Positions 10,913 through 21,365 of a DNA stretch of 64,000 nt are shown here, piece by piece (position 1 is the first letter of the stretch; every line of letters starts with the position of its first letter). The notes below the pieces were generated by a model. The model was given only the letters and a program-made list of their open reading frames with translations, was not told the DNA's origin and searched no databases. The position numbers were made by a program, and so were the translations under genes. Location of the stretch: contig JAAPAO010000001.1 of assembly GCA_013115145.1 (NCBI GenBank), positions 186,001 to 250,000 of the forward strand, given 5' to 3'. Source of the stretch: Perkinsus chesapeaki (lineage: Eukaryota > Perkinsozoa > Perkinsida > Perkinsidae).

Positions 10913-12769
10913 TTATTTCTTTTCCTTCCACGCCCCAGGCTGTTCCTTATGACCCGTCCAAACATCTCTAAGTTGATGGCTCCAAGATCTGCCCTTGCGT
11001 CCTCCTCCACCAGCAGCGGCCTGATAGAACACACTCCCCTTCCCCCCGGCGAGATAGACTACTTGATCATAGTCAACGGGAGGTACATCAGTAACAGGCC
11101 TTGTCGGCCCCACAGGATTAGCATGCGGTAGCTTTGGTACCACTTTCTTCAAAGCATCGTTATCTGAACAACCGCACCCCTTCTAAAACCCACTGTAACG
11201 TTCGCTTCGTGCTCGCTGCCTTCACCTCCCCATTAGTACATCTTTGATCCTCCTTTTCCGTTCTAGCCTGCTGTCTACCAGCTTCTATATCCTTATCAGC
11301 CTCACCTCGATCATCATCATCATGGTGATGATGAGCACCCATGATGCCAGTATCATTTAAAAGAGGGGGTACCAAAGAATCATAGCTCGAAGAGAGGTCT
11401 CCGTATCCAGACTGCACAGGCAACAACAGTATACTTCCACCACACCAACAGCAACAACTGACCTCTTGCCGGCCATTATCATCGCCAAGTCCATTAGGCC
11501 TCGAAGACGGCCAGAATACTATTACTATAAGGAGAGATGGCACCCATTCAGTAATACAATACACCTATCGGATGATGCCATATACCCCATCGGCCCCCCC
11601 CCTACTACCAGTGAATCCCAGGCTAACCGATCTACACTAGATGGGCCATATGTCGGAAGAACCCCTACGCCATACAGTAGACTAAGCATGCCTCTTACTA
11701 GGAATATTAGTGGGCATGTTAGAGTGAGGAGAAGCACCTATAGGAGGTTATTCAGAACAAGCTTGTCGACGACGTACTCTAGTGAGAACAGCATGGTTCC
11801 TGCTGGCTTCCGATGGCGACACGCCACCATATGATCGTTGCCTTCGTGACCTAGTCTTCAACTGACTGGCAACTTGTATCTGTAAAGTTGGATATTAATA
11901 ATATAATATAGATTCGGATGCTACACCGTAGTAGAAGAAGAACAAAGCACATATTATATAAAGGAGGCCCACTATGAAGAAGATGTACCTAAGTCTACAG
12001 TGGTGACGGTGTGGGGCGGTGAGGGGCGATCCTACTGGCTGTATTGATACCAAGCCTTAAGCAAGAATGTGACCACCGATACAATTAAAAACACACCGTA
12101 CCTGACAAAAAGGGATATAGAGATTGTACTGCACAGTGGTGGTTACACTGCAATGTTGATAAAAATGCATACTGGCCGTAGCAGAGGATATGAGACTAGT
12201 ATGGCAGCATAGTAGACCTAATAGTGTCTAAAGGGTGAATAGGCAATATTATAATACCTGGGCCCAGAACAGAACAACTACACTGTATGTTGACAGGAAT
12301 AATAATGATGGGAATACCATTAGAACGTAGTTGGTCCATCCCTGCCAAATGATAATATATAGGAGGATGATGGCTTAGTACCTGTACGCTATGTTCCCAT
12401 ATATGCTCCCTAACTTCATTATGCACTATAGCATCGATCACCATGCTTATTGCTCTGGCAAGATTAGCTATGCAAAGGCCAATAAGGAAGAGTCGACGAG
12501 TTCTACTCCCAGTGAGGGATACTGATGGAGCCTACCAAAGGGGATGGGGATAAGATAAGCCGTCGGTGGTAATACACTACAGCTTCCCCTCGCCTTTCCT
12601 CTCGTTTCTGCTTTATAAGCTGTCCTGCTGTCAACAGCACTATAATCATAAACAGTACTGTGTCACCATAGGCCAGCCATACTGCCTTGGCTGAATGCGG
12701 TGTGAATAATGGAAGGTCTTCGTAGCTCATATGGCCTTCTTCATATCCACTGGTGAAGTTGCTGGCCAT
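10913..12769 (-). CDS. THH1/TOM1/TOM3-domain seven-helix membrane protein
   Basis: Polytopic protein of the THH1/TOM1/TOM3 (GPCR-like) family. Ten or so exons join through introns of about 30-60 nt. Helix order: WLAYGDTVLFMIIVLL; RRLFLIGLCIANLARAI; the hallmark MVFPSLLFLSTYSVVVLFWA followed by Q, close to the plant FPSLLFLSTYTLLVLFWAE; YYAAILVSYPLLRPVCIFIN; YGVFLIVSVVTFLLK; LRYIFFIVGLLYIICALF; LTLTCPLIFLVRGML; and VPSLLIVIVFW. A basic cytosolic loop (TRSRRQRSYGG) separates late helices. The long C-terminal tail is hydrophilic, with an unusual HHHHDDDD run, a Gly-rich patch and a KEKK end. The start ATG at 12767-12769 is favoured over one 42 bases upstream because the latter adds only a Cys-rich stub. 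Confidence 0.8.
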
Positions 12770-12783
12770 TAAGTAGTTCGCAC

Positions 12784-12856
12784 ACCTCGAGCAACAACAA
12801 CTAGCACGCAACCGTTTTGCATCGAAAGGTCGTTGGTTCGATTCCGAGGAGCGCCA
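12784..12856 (+). tRNA. tRNA-like sequence (probable tRNA pseudogene or fragment)
   Basis: The 3' half carries an exact RNA polymerase III B box (GGTTCGATTCC, 12835-12845), a T-loop TTCGATT, an apparent 3' end GAGCGCCA and a following T-rich terminator. I could not find a matching 5' acceptor strand or a convincing anticodon stem, and the T-stem has mismatches. It is therefore at best a decayed tRNA, a split or intron-containing tRNA, or part of a SINE. It lies in the 5' flank of the THH1/TOM1 gene. Confidence 0.3.
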
Positions 12857-13153
12857 TTTTCATTTTTGCTTGCATTTTTCCTTTACCCACTTTCTCAATC
12901 GTTACTTCGTTTGATTGCCCGGTTTAATAAATCATCATACTAAGTATAACCGTATCATTGCATCTTCGAGCTTAGATACCCTCAATCGCCTCTATCCCCC
13001 CGTTTGTGCCACTCACGTCCCTTCGTATCCATTCCCGTCAGGCTGCTGCTAGTCATCAATCCATTACGCCATTTTTTGTGTCGATTCCTCCCTGCATCCG
13101 CGAAAGATTACCTTTCCTTATCACACGAGTAAAAGATACTCCTCCTATTTTGT

Positions 13154-14782
13154 ATGGTAGCGCACCTTTTACCGCCCCCTTCGCTCATCGTCTGTATTGT
13201 GATATCAATATTCCCTCAGTTATTACTATTAATGCATTCGTTCCTTTCCTTACTATTAATATACCTTGGTTCCTGCACAGCCGCAGTTACCATACATGAT
13301 AACAGGACTCTGGTGTCCATCACCCGCAGGCCCGGCCCCGGTTTGGCCTCTGTAGCCTCTACTGGTCATCCTGTGTCACACAATGCTGTTGACGTTGGTG
13401 CTATCCCTTCTATGTTGGCAGCTGCCAATGGCCCTTCCTCTCGACGGCTCAGTTCTCGTAGGCTCTCCACTGTAGAAGGATGCCTGCAGAACCCTACTGC
13501 AGTTGAGACCCTGGCCATGATTGGCGTACAGGGCATCAATACCGGTACCGCGGACTGTCCGGTCACTACGGGTGACATCCAGGAGTATCTTACAGAAGCT
13601 GCCGACTTGCTCGACCTCGATGTCATCTGTGAGCCCAATATCGAAGTCAGGATTGATGATGCGATGAGACAGCCTCGAATTGCCGACTCCGCCGAGAGGG
13701 TGGCCGACCTCCTAGGCATGTCACCTCGCGCTGATGTCGACTCTGACGATCCGTTGGCTCCTTATCAGAGCAACCTCCAGCTTATCAATATAGACGGTGC
13801 TTGGAAGAATGCGGCCAACTCGGGGAAGAGCCCTAAAGACATTATACTTGCCATTGTTGATACCGGTGTTGACAGCTCCCATCCGGACCTTAAGGACCAA
13901 ATGTGGACAGCATCAGATGGCTCTCATGGATATAACTTTGTTGATAATGATGAGAATACAGCCGATCTAAACGGTCACGGTACCCATTGCGCAGGTATAG
14001 CTGCTGCACAGACAGACAACGATGTCGGTATTGCCGGTATTGCTAATGTTAAGATAATGGCTCTACGTGCCTTTGGTTCAGATGGCACTGGTGGTATGAT
14101 GGCCACACTACAGGGTCTTGACTGGGCTGTATCCCATGGTGCTACTGTGTCATCTCATTCGTATACTTCAGATGGCTCAAGCTCAATATTCCTCCAAGCC
14201 ATCCAGAACGCAGCGTCAGTCGGTCATATTGTTGTCGTTGCCGCTGGTAATGATGGCGTTAATGTTGATGAGCAGCCTCGTTTTCCTTGTTCCTTCTCCA
14301 CCAGTGTCCCCTCAATGATGTGCGTTGGCTCTACCTCTTCCTCGTCGCCTCCTCAGGTGTCGTTTTTCTCTGATACAGGGTCCGCGGTCAACATCGCCGC
14401 GCCTGGTGAGAACATTGTATCTACATGGCCTGGGAACAGGTATGCCGTACTAGATGGCACATCTATGGCCACCCCACATGTAGCTGGTGTAACAGCGATG
14501 CTTGCTACACTTGGTCTCACTGGTCAGGATCTCACCAATGCTGTGTTGGGCAGCCAGTCTCAGAAACTAGTTGCTAATGGAACTACTATGAACTTTGGTG
14601 AGCTTGATGCCCAGAATGCAGTGCTAAGCTCTTTAGGCAAAGCACCGCTAACCTCATCGCCTAGTACTTCACAAGGGACTACGGCTGCCCCTGCATCTGG
14701 TGCCATAAGGACCTTTAGTAGCCCAGTGAGCATCACTGTTGCACTAGGCCTGGCTACTATGATTGCCTTGTCTATGTATTAG
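13154..14782 (+). CDS. Subtilisin-like serine protease 1 (S8A, perkinsin-like, secreted)
   Basis: Single-exon prepro-subtilisin of 542 residues. It has a hydrophobic leader (an alternative start at 13232 gives a tidier signal peptide), then a propeptide with the block DVGAIPSMLAA, conserved cysteines and CEPNIEVR, and a catalytic domain from about residue 200. The triad is Asp236 (IVDTGVDSSHPDL), His275 (NGHGTHCAGIAAAQ) and Ser437 (DGTSMATPHVAG), with oxyanion Asn366 (VVAAGNDG). The C-terminus has a Ser/Thr/Pro linker followed by a hydrophobic end with almost no cytosolic tail, typical of a GPI-addition signal or a membrane anchor. All catalytic residues are intact. The family is abundant in Perkinsus, where it is viewed as a secreted virulence-associated protease; that role is inference here. 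It is the first of three paralogues on this strand. Confidence 0.93.
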   Translation: MVAHLLPPPSLIVCIVISIFPQLLLLMHSFLSLLLIYLGSCTAAVTIHDNRTLVSITRRPGPGLASVASTGHPVSHNAVDVGAIPSMLAAANGPSSRRLSSRRLSTVEGCLQNPTAVETLAMIGVQGINTGTADCPVTTGDIQEYLTEAADLLDLDVICEPNIEVRIDDAMRQPRIADSAERVADLLGMSPRADVDSDDPLAPYQSNLQLINIDGAWKNAANSGKSPKDIILAIVDTGVDSSHPDLKDQMWTASDGSHGYNFVDNDENTADLNGHGTHCAGIAAAQTDNDVGIAGIANVKIMALRAFGSDGTGGMMATLQGLDWAVSHGATVSSHSYTSDGSSSIFLQAIQNAASVGHIVVVAAGNDGVNVDEQPRFPCSFSTSVPSMMCVGSTSSSSPPQVSFFSDTGSAVNIAAPGENIVSTWPGNRYAVLDGTSMATPHVAGVTAMLATLGLTGQDLTNAVLGSQSQKLVANGTTMNFGELDAQNAVLSSLGKAPLTSSPSTSQGTTAAPASGAIRTFSSPVSITVALGLATMIALSMY

Positions 14783-15469
14783 ATAATACTGCATACAGTG
14801 ATATGAGGATCCTTCACACTTTATCAGTTTAATATGGTATTCTCTATTGGAGCTAATGGCGTTTTTGTACAGTTAACAGTGGCGGCAATGTGTTGGTCAA
14901 ATACTAGTTATAGCTCCAAAGAGGCTGTTTCCTTTATTACCGTTACCCTTTCTGCCCTGATGAGGCCTTCATTTCTGTCTACTGGTCCTTGTGACATAAT
15001 TGTCTGAGTTGTCATCTTGTATGTCGTTTCGTTCCCAGTGTCGCTAAATCAATACGAGCCGAGAAGAGCTTTGAAATTGGTAAATTCTTTGTAATATCGT
15101 CATTAAGCGGACCACGTATCCGCCCTGCTCCAGCAAGACCGTGCCCCCGATACCGAGCTACCTTACCTTTTATAAGTTGTTTGATACATTATAGAGGCGT
15201 TGTCTGTGGCCGTGTATGCTAGCATCACGACTCTTCCGTAACTCCCCCAAGCTCGGGACCATGATACCAGAGCTGCACTATTTAACGCGACTCCAAACGC
15301 AGCGTAGGGCATCCCTTCGAGCGTTGGCTGAAAGCAGTCGGGAACCTATGACCATGCGAGGGCTCAATCGGATAACAGTAATATAAAGGGGAAGCAGCTC
15401 AGAGCTCAACAGCGTTGTCTTTGTCAGCCTACTGTTGCCCCTAATTTGCACGTATTAGCGCCGACCTTT
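14783..15469. other. Intergenic after subtilisin 1
   Basis: No supported coding sequence. It contains T-rich stretches expected of a 3' flank and the likely promoter of the small membrane protein gene. Confidence 0.4.
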
Positions 15470-16041
15470 ATGCCGAGGGTGGAGATATCTGAGTACCAGA
15501 ATTATGACGCCCATACAAGAGTTGCCAGGGAGGAGGTTATACTTAATGAGGGGCCGGGGTCGATATTCCTCGAAGCCAAGAACGGCAGCCCAGACAGCGC
15601 TACCTTCTGGTTTAGTAAGTGCTCATGGTGGCTCTGAGTTATACCGGGTATTTCAGCGATATATTGCTGCTTTACCGGCGTTATAGCACTTGGATGCCTT
15701 ATAACAAAGGCTCCTATCGTATTTGAGAGGGCTATGCCTTACCAGATCAAGTTCAACGCATTGGCATTAGTGTTTTGGTCAAGCTCCGATCTCGGTAATC
15801 AAACTCTCCTTGGCTCCTTTGAGTCTCTTGTTTAGGTGTATTAGAAGCTCGACTTGGTCCTCAAAGTCGCATGGTTACTACCGGCCGTATCCTCAGCACG
15901 TTTGGATCGGTTGTCTATGCCACTGCGTGTTGCGCGGTGAGTATTCGGGAACGGTGTTGCTCGGGAGAAAATCAGAAATTGCGTTGCAGAATAGGATTTG
16001 GAGCGGGAAAGGAATCGGCGGGGATTCTCTTTAATTTTTAG
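15470..16041 (+). CDS. Small predicted membrane protein (unknown)
   Basis: Tentative gene built from three or four short exons. Exon 1 starts MPRVEISEYQNYDAHTRVAR and ends at ATFWF. A 42-44-nt intron with a GTAAGT donor at 15614 leads in frame to a hydrophobic segment IYCCFTGVIALGCLITKAP. Later exons give RMVTTGRILSTFGSVVYAT and end GILFNF and TAG at 16039-16041. Two membrane helices are likely. No family recognised. The in-phase joins across good splice sites argue for a real gene. It sits inside the protease island but gives no hint of a related role. Confidence 0.4.
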
Positions 16042-17302
16042 GGGAGTTTAATTCCTTTACTAACATATATCAGCGATAATGACTTCATTCTCTTGAGCTC
16101 ATTTTGTACCATTTCGTTCAAAAAAACGTGTATAGATGAGACGTGGGTAGTAACATTATGAGGTGTGATTAGCATACTTATCCTGTGCTTGAGCAACCTA
16201 AGCTGACAGTGCAGTTTCGAGGCCTCGGCTGATAGACTAATTTAGTTGGCCCGAGATCTTTATCATCGTGAGTGAATTCAGCATTATTGGGATTCCCTAT
16301 AAGACTGAAAATGTTCACTTATTTTGGCCGATTGGTAGTAGTCTCTCATAGGTAGGAGAATTCAAGCCCTTCTTGGCATATAAAATGGTTATAGCAGGGG
16401 AGCTCTTCATGGCAGCAACTACCGTATCAAGGTAGAGCCAGCAAAACCATGGTTACTGATAATGTCAATTGTAACTAGATGCTTGCGTGGAAGACAGATC
16501 CCTCTGTGGTCTGCGGTCATGCGTACGAGCTTTCTGCTCTATGGCGCTGTTATCAATACATTATGTCACATAAAGGGTAAATGGCTTGAAAGACATGCGG
16601 AGGATCTAATTGTGGGATATGTCCCAGAGTACGCATAAACGATAGCGTCACGTTTCTGTCCCATCACTTTTTCGTTGCGTTTAAATTCTTGCTGGGATCT
16701 GCACTCTGGTGGTCATCTTTGCTGTGACCAATACCGTCAGTGCTCGTATTGGGTATAAAAAGCGCTGATGCTGTACGATGTTGCGAAGCCACCTAAATGG
16801 CATCGTTTCTAGTGGTGCCGCTCTTGAAGTGCGGCCCTTCCTCCATAATGAGGTATCCGAAATATCTGAGCACTAGTGCGGTTATTGCCTTCGTTACTGG
16901 ATGATGAGTTTGGTAGCCAGGTCATAGATTAAGAGAATAGTGGACCAGGTCATTCATGCAGGGATATAGTAACTATAATAAGGTTACTATACCGACTGCT
17001 TATTCCTGAGGGCTTCATCATTATTGTATGTATTGTTTGTCGTATAAATTTGAAGTGTGGCTTCACAGTGCTCCAAACACCTCCACATCACTCCTTCAAC
17101 ACAACACATTCGCTGGGATTACTGAGGATTGCCACTGGGGTATACTCGACTGACATGAGTTGACTCAGTACTAGAAAACTGACTTAACTGTTGTGATATT
17201 TCTGACTTTATCCGAAAGACCAATAGACTTGATACATTATACGCATTAGATAAATGACCAGACCTGAATGATGCCAGATCAGATCTAGCTGCTAGTTGTG
17301 AG
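16042..17302. other. Intergenic, no gene seen
   Basis: No frame on either strand that I can support, and no tandem repeat. It separates the convergent small membrane protein and aspartic protease genes. Confidence 0.4.
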
Positions 17303-18415
17303 CTATTTTAGATCAGCTACTCCAAGTTGTAGCTTATCCCAATCATAGGTAAAGTACTTACCGATGAGGCTTGGATATCCAAATCCCCAAATGTCGTCAT
17401 CAATCCCGCTGATAAGTATCTTACAGAGCTCACAACCGGCACCAGAACCACTCTCACAGGGCTGAACATAAACAGAAGGTGGCAGTTCCAGTTCAACGCC
17501 ACTACCAGCAGCAGAAGCAGCAGCACCCTTGAAAGAAAAAGTCATGGGTGGTAGATATCGTTGATCGGCACATTTTACTTTATATTGATTATTAACTTTC
17601 GTGAAGAGCACTCGACGACTGCCACGTCGTTGAAGATCACTTATAACGCGTGGCACGATGTACTTAGGCATATAAAAGCTATCGGCTCCCGTATCAAGCT
17701 CGGCAAGGTCCGATAGAGGTATTTTAGAGGCGGCATTGGAACCTATCCTCAGCTCAGTCAGCTGCAAAAATCTTGGCTTAACCAATGAGATGTAACGTAG
17801 AGGGCCTTTGTACAAAACAGGATCATCAGCACCTATCAAGAGCTCGCCTGCCAATTCTTTGCCAGGTTTAAGATAAACTGAGAACCGGCTGTTATCAATG
17901 AGCTTTTGTGAACGTAGTTGCTGGATAATCGGTATGTAGGATGACGATTTATCAGCATTCGGGGCCAGACCGAAACTAGCATGAGGCACTGGAATGTCTT
18001 GTATGTAGTCATACTTAGATAGTAGACCGTAATCAAGCTTGGTACTTACAGATGCGAAAGTTATCATTCCATTACGCTTGAACCAAGTAGCACCAGAGCC
18101 ATCTGCGAACTTGTCGGTCTCAGTAGGGCCTGCCATACATGGTTGGCCCGGACACTCATAGCAACCAAAAGTTAGCATGGAGCATCCCCCTGGTTGCCCT
18201 TTCTCATACCAAGATTTCCAAACAAAGAAAGTTGTCCATGTTCCAGTATCAATAAGAGCACGAAGACTTTGCCCATCGACCACGAGATCCACCATAATAG
18301 AGTAGACGTCAAGACCGCTCTCAAACGGCATCCGCTTGATGGGTAGCCTGATTGGCCCGGCGGAGAGGCAACGCAAGAACAACATGCTCCAGTAGATGAT
18401 AATGTAGGTGGGCAT
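17303..18415 (-). CDS. Pepsin-family aspartic protease (A1)
   Basis: Single-exon protein of 370 residues with a signal peptide (YIIIYWSMLFLRCLSAG). Both lobes are recognisable: the first catalytic Asp56 in ALIDTGTWTTF and the second Asp241 in AELDTGADSFY. The spacing of about 185 residues is normal for the family, and cysteines flank the first lobe (CYECPGQPC). The active-site flap region reads FADGSGATWF, so the tyrosine that usually sits in the flap (as in pepsin Tyr75) is not obvious. C-terminal IWGFGYPSLIGKYFTYDWD corresponds to the usual ILG...YxxYD block. It is probably secreted or vacuolar. It is transcribed against the neighbouring subtilisin 2 gene (divergent). Confidence 0.9.
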   Translation of the reverse strand: MPTYIIIYWSMLFLRCLSAGPIRLPIKRMPFESGLDVYSIMVDLVVDGQSLRALIDTGTWTTFFVWKSWYEKGQPGGCSMLTFGCYECPGQPCMAGPTETDKFADGSGATWFKRNGMITFASVSTKLDYGLLSKYDYIQDIPVPHASFGLAPNADKSSSYIPIIQQLRSQKLIDNSRFSVYLKPGKELAGELLIGADDPVLYKGPLRYISLVKPRFLQLTELRIGSNAASKIPLSDLAELDTGADSFYMPKYIVPRVISDLQRRGSRRVLFTKVNNQYKVKCADQRYLPPMTFSFKGAAASAAGSGVELELPPSVYVQPCESGSGAGCELCKILISGIDDDIWGFGYPSLIGKYFTYDWDKLQLGVADLK

Positions 18416-19120
18416 ACTGTTGAGAATGAGGTAAACAACTATCTGCGTCCGAGAATATTATAAGTTGTGATTCGTCAATGAGTCGTGATCGAGACGTGGA
18501 TTTATACTATCGGAAGTGCTTAGCGGGCAGGCAATACAGCTTCGAGGTAGAATAGCTTGACACCTCGGAGACAAGTAATGAAGCGTTCTAGGTGAAGCTA
18601 ACTCCTCACCAACAGCACAAAAGATTCCGGCGAATCTTCTGTTATATCTCATTCACCGTACGCGTGCGCACATGGCTCTTTCGCATAAGCAGCGCCGCGC
18701 CCGTGACCTACTACAACAGTATGGGACATAAAGACTCGTAGCTGCATGTGGCCGAACGGAATCGATTTACATGCAATATAGCAGACACACAGCTACACGG
18801 GTACAAGCAGGAGGAATACAGTAACCACCTACTTCGAGTTAACATGTTAATGAAGATAAAACCGATCATCAGCGACGTTAAACTCCATCAAGTGGTGTCA
18901 CAAAGTGGCCGTCTTTCTGAACTCTCCCATCTGTCCCGAAAGGAGACAAACCTTGTGTCTCGAGTCCTTAGATAAAAAATGCCTCAACGAGGCTAGACTG
19001 AGAAGAGGTCGTAGACAGCAGGATATTCTTCATTTTTTCTGTTTTACATTGGAATGTGCGTGGAAATGTGTGCAGTAGTGGGTTACTTCATATGACTCAC
19101 ACAAACTTGGGGCCCAAGTC

Positions 19121-19171
19121 TTACACCGGTGCCGAGATGCCCAAGTCTTGGGCGTCTCGGCACCGGTGTAA
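19121..19171. repeat. 51-nt near-perfect palindrome (25-bp arms)
   Basis: The left arm 19121-19145 and right arm 19147-19171 are reverse complements except for one position that would be a G-U pair in RNA; one base lies between them. The arms begin TTACACCGGTGCCGAGA and end GTGTAA. The segment CCCAAG also recurs just to the left in another short palindrome. It could be a cruciform, a hairpin in a transcript or the remains of back-to-back terminal repeats. Confidence 0.85.
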
Positions 19172-19428
19172 CGTTTGCCACATCACTCAGACGTAATACC
19201 TATATATACGTATCTAGTCTGGCAAAGCCGTTTGTAGTCAATTAGAGTAGTCAGGAGTATAGTGAGGTTTTGCACATAGTTAAACTCTCATAGCTTTCCA
19301 AGTCCTTGGAGCGCTAGTCAAGAATCCCCTATGGATGGTCCATTCCGTAATGAATGAAAGATACAAGATAAGCTCATTTCTCCGATACAATTTGTAGTTG
19401 GTTCTCGGATAATTAGGGCCTTTAATAA

Positions 19429-19463
19429 TGCGCATGCGTGCAAATCTTGCGCACGCATGCGCA
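19429..19463. repeat. 13-bp perfect inverted repeat, alternating purine-pyrimidine
   Basis: Arms TGCGCATGCGTGC (19429-19441) and its reverse complement (19451-19463) flank a 9-base loop. Both arms alternate purine and pyrimidine, a Z-DNA-prone composition. It lies 75 bases before the subtilisin 2 ATG, so it may fall in the promoter or 5' leader. Confidence 0.8.
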
Positions 19464-19537
19464 ATGGGAAGTAATTGGTGACGCCAAAAAGATAAATGTG
19501 ACCGATTTATTCTGCAGTTTCCCTGTAGTTTCATATA

Positions 19538-20980
19538 ATGCGTTCATTCAGACCTGTGATTGTCTCACTGTGGTTAAAAGCCGCATTTTCGGAACATACA
19601 ATCGTTATGGTAACACACAATGGTAAGGGATTGGATATCCGAGAACTGCCAATCATGGTTGCGCAGGCCGCTGGTGCAAGGAAGCGCCAGTTGAGCCAGG
19701 ATGATTTACTCTGTGAAGAATGTCTCTCACAATACGGTATGGTGGAGGATCTACCAGCGCTTGGCGTCCAGATTGTGAAATCTGACTGTGCAGCAAGTCC
19801 TAAGCAAATATCCAACTATTTGGCGAAGGTAGGAGGTATGCTTGATGTAACCACAAGCTGCGAGGCCGACATGCAGTTAAAGCTCACTCCAACGGGTGGG
19901 AGGACTACTGCCACTCGAGGACAAGCACTTGGCAGCTGTACTGGTGGCAATACTGCCCTTGGTACCAATGATCCCCTCTCCTCATGTCAGAGTAACCTGG
20001 AGACCATACGCATATCGTCAGCGTGGCAGAGGGTTGCGTCTGCTAATCGGACTCCCCGGCAGGTCATACTTGCTATCGTAGACAGTGGAGTAGATACAAC
20101 ACATCCCGACCTCATCAATCAGTTCTGGAAAAATCCTGTGGACGGCTCCATTGGCTATAACTTTCTCGACGACAACACCGACGTCACCGACTTGGACGGA
20201 CATGGCACCCATTGCGCGGGAATAGCTGGAGCACAGACTAACAACGACATCGGCATCGCCGGTATTGCCAACGTGAAACTGATGATTCTCAAGTTCATGG
20301 GCCGGAATGGCACAGGCCTATTAAGCGACGCGCTCAGAGCTTTCAACTTTGCTGTTCAGATGGGCGCAGCGGTATCCTCACATTCCTATGGTGCTGCTGG
20401 TGTCAGCTCCATTTTCGGTAGGGCTATCGCTAATGCGGCGGCCCAAGGTCACATATTTGTTACAGCGTCTGGGAATGATGGTGTTGATCTGGACGATATT
20501 CCATCAGTTCCTTGCTCGCTTGCTTCGAGTATTCCAACGATGATGTGTGTAGGGGCCAGTGAATCCACGAATCCAGGCAGCTCCACAGGTACTGCTGGCA
20601 TTGCCTCCTTTTCGAATGTTGGTTCTGCTGTTAATATTGTTGCACCTGGAGTGAATATCCCCTCTACCTATCCAAATGGCAGGTATGCTTACTTAAGCGG
20701 TACCTCTATGGCAACTCCTCATGTGGCCGCGGTTGCCGCTATACTTGCTAGTCTTAACTTAGATGGTGAAAGAATAACACAATCCATCGTTCAGTCTCGA
20801 ACTACACTCCAGAGTAGCCGCCGAGCCGGCACCTCGCAGCTCGGTGAATTGGATGCACTAAATGCTGTACTTATTGGTTTAGGGCAGCCAACTAGTCCCC
20901 CTCGGTCCTCGGCAAGTCCGATTCCCTGTGGTCTACTGGTCTACATAGCCGTTGGGCTCTTAGCGACCATTATGTTTTGA
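19538..20980 (+). CDS. Subtilisin-like serine protease 2 (S8A)
   Basis: Single-exon protein of 480 residues. The catalytic triad is intact: Asp182 (IVDSGVDTTHPDL), His222 (DGHGTHCAGIAGAQ) and Ser390 (SGTSMATPHVA), with oxyanion Asn313 (SGNDGVD). The propeptide keeps the family layout: DIRELPIMVA, a CEECL segment, LGVQ, and a CEAD block where subtilisins 1 and 3 have CEPN. It ends in a hydrophobic segment (LLVYIAVGLLATIMF) directly at the stop, again like a GPI or tail-anchor signal. The N-terminal signal (RPVIVSLWLKAAFS) is weaker than in its paralogues, so a short upstream exon is possible. It is closest to subtilisin 1 in the catalytic core. Confidence 0.92.
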   Translation: MRSFRPVIVSLWLKAAFSEHTIVMVTHNGKGLDIRELPIMVAQAAGARKRQLSQDDLLCEECLSQYGMVEDLPALGVQIVKSDCAASPKQISNYLAKVGGMLDVTTSCEADMQLKLTPTGGRTTATRGQALGSCTGGNTALGTNDPLSSCQSNLETIRISSAWQRVASANRTPRQVILAIVDSGVDTTHPDLINQFWKNPVDGSIGYNFLDDNTDVTDLDGHGTHCAGIAGAQTNNDIGIAGIANVKLMILKFMGRNGTGLLSDALRAFNFAVQMGAAVSSHSYGAAGVSSIFGRAIANAAAQGHIFVTASGNDGVDLDDIPSVPCSLASSIPTMMCVGASESTNPGSSTGTAGIASFSNVGSAVNIVAPGVNIPSTYPNGRYAYLSGTSMATPHVAAVAAILASLNLDGERITQSIVQSRTTLQSSRRAGTSQLGELDALNAVLIGLGQPTSPPRSSASPIPCGLLVYIAVGLLATIMF

Positions 20981-21365
20981 CATAGAGGAGTAATGTAGAC
21001 GTCACTCCCCTCTGCTTCATGCAGGCACTTTGTGAAGGCGTGATGTTTGCGGTGAAGCTGTTATCGTTCAACTCTCATTTATTAATATCAATTTGTTTGC
21101 GTTCAAAACGGGAAGGTTCGAAGTATCAGATTCTTCTCTAAAACGTGTATCGGACTAGTATCAATCCGGCGCGTCCAGGCCAACACAGTAACTAATGCGA
21201 CAAAACTACAGATTTAGGTTACTCAACCGTTTCTGCTGTCTTTGTGTTTCACTCAGAGCTCTGCTGCGAGTTGAAATGCCTCGATTCTCAAAAGCGTTGA
21301 TGGCCTTCTGCTTTCTCGAATCAGAACTAGCTTGACTGAGCAGCGTTTATAGACAACGTACCGTC
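20981..21365. other. Intergenic
   Basis: Short spacer between subtilisin 2 and the alpha/beta hydrolase; no gene or repeat seen. Confidence 0.4.

Larger units (their letters stand above)
18416..19537. other. Divergent intergenic region between aspartic protease and subtilisin 2
   Basis: About 1.1 kb with no supported gene. It should hold both promoters. It contains two strong inverted repeats (listed separately) close to the subtilisin 2 start, and a 15-nt palindrome ACTTGGGGCCCAAGT at 19105-19119. Confidence 0.5.

Noticed and set aside
13366-13719. Minus-strand frame of 117 codons inside subtilisin 1
   Set aside because: Shadow of the plus-strand coding sequence.
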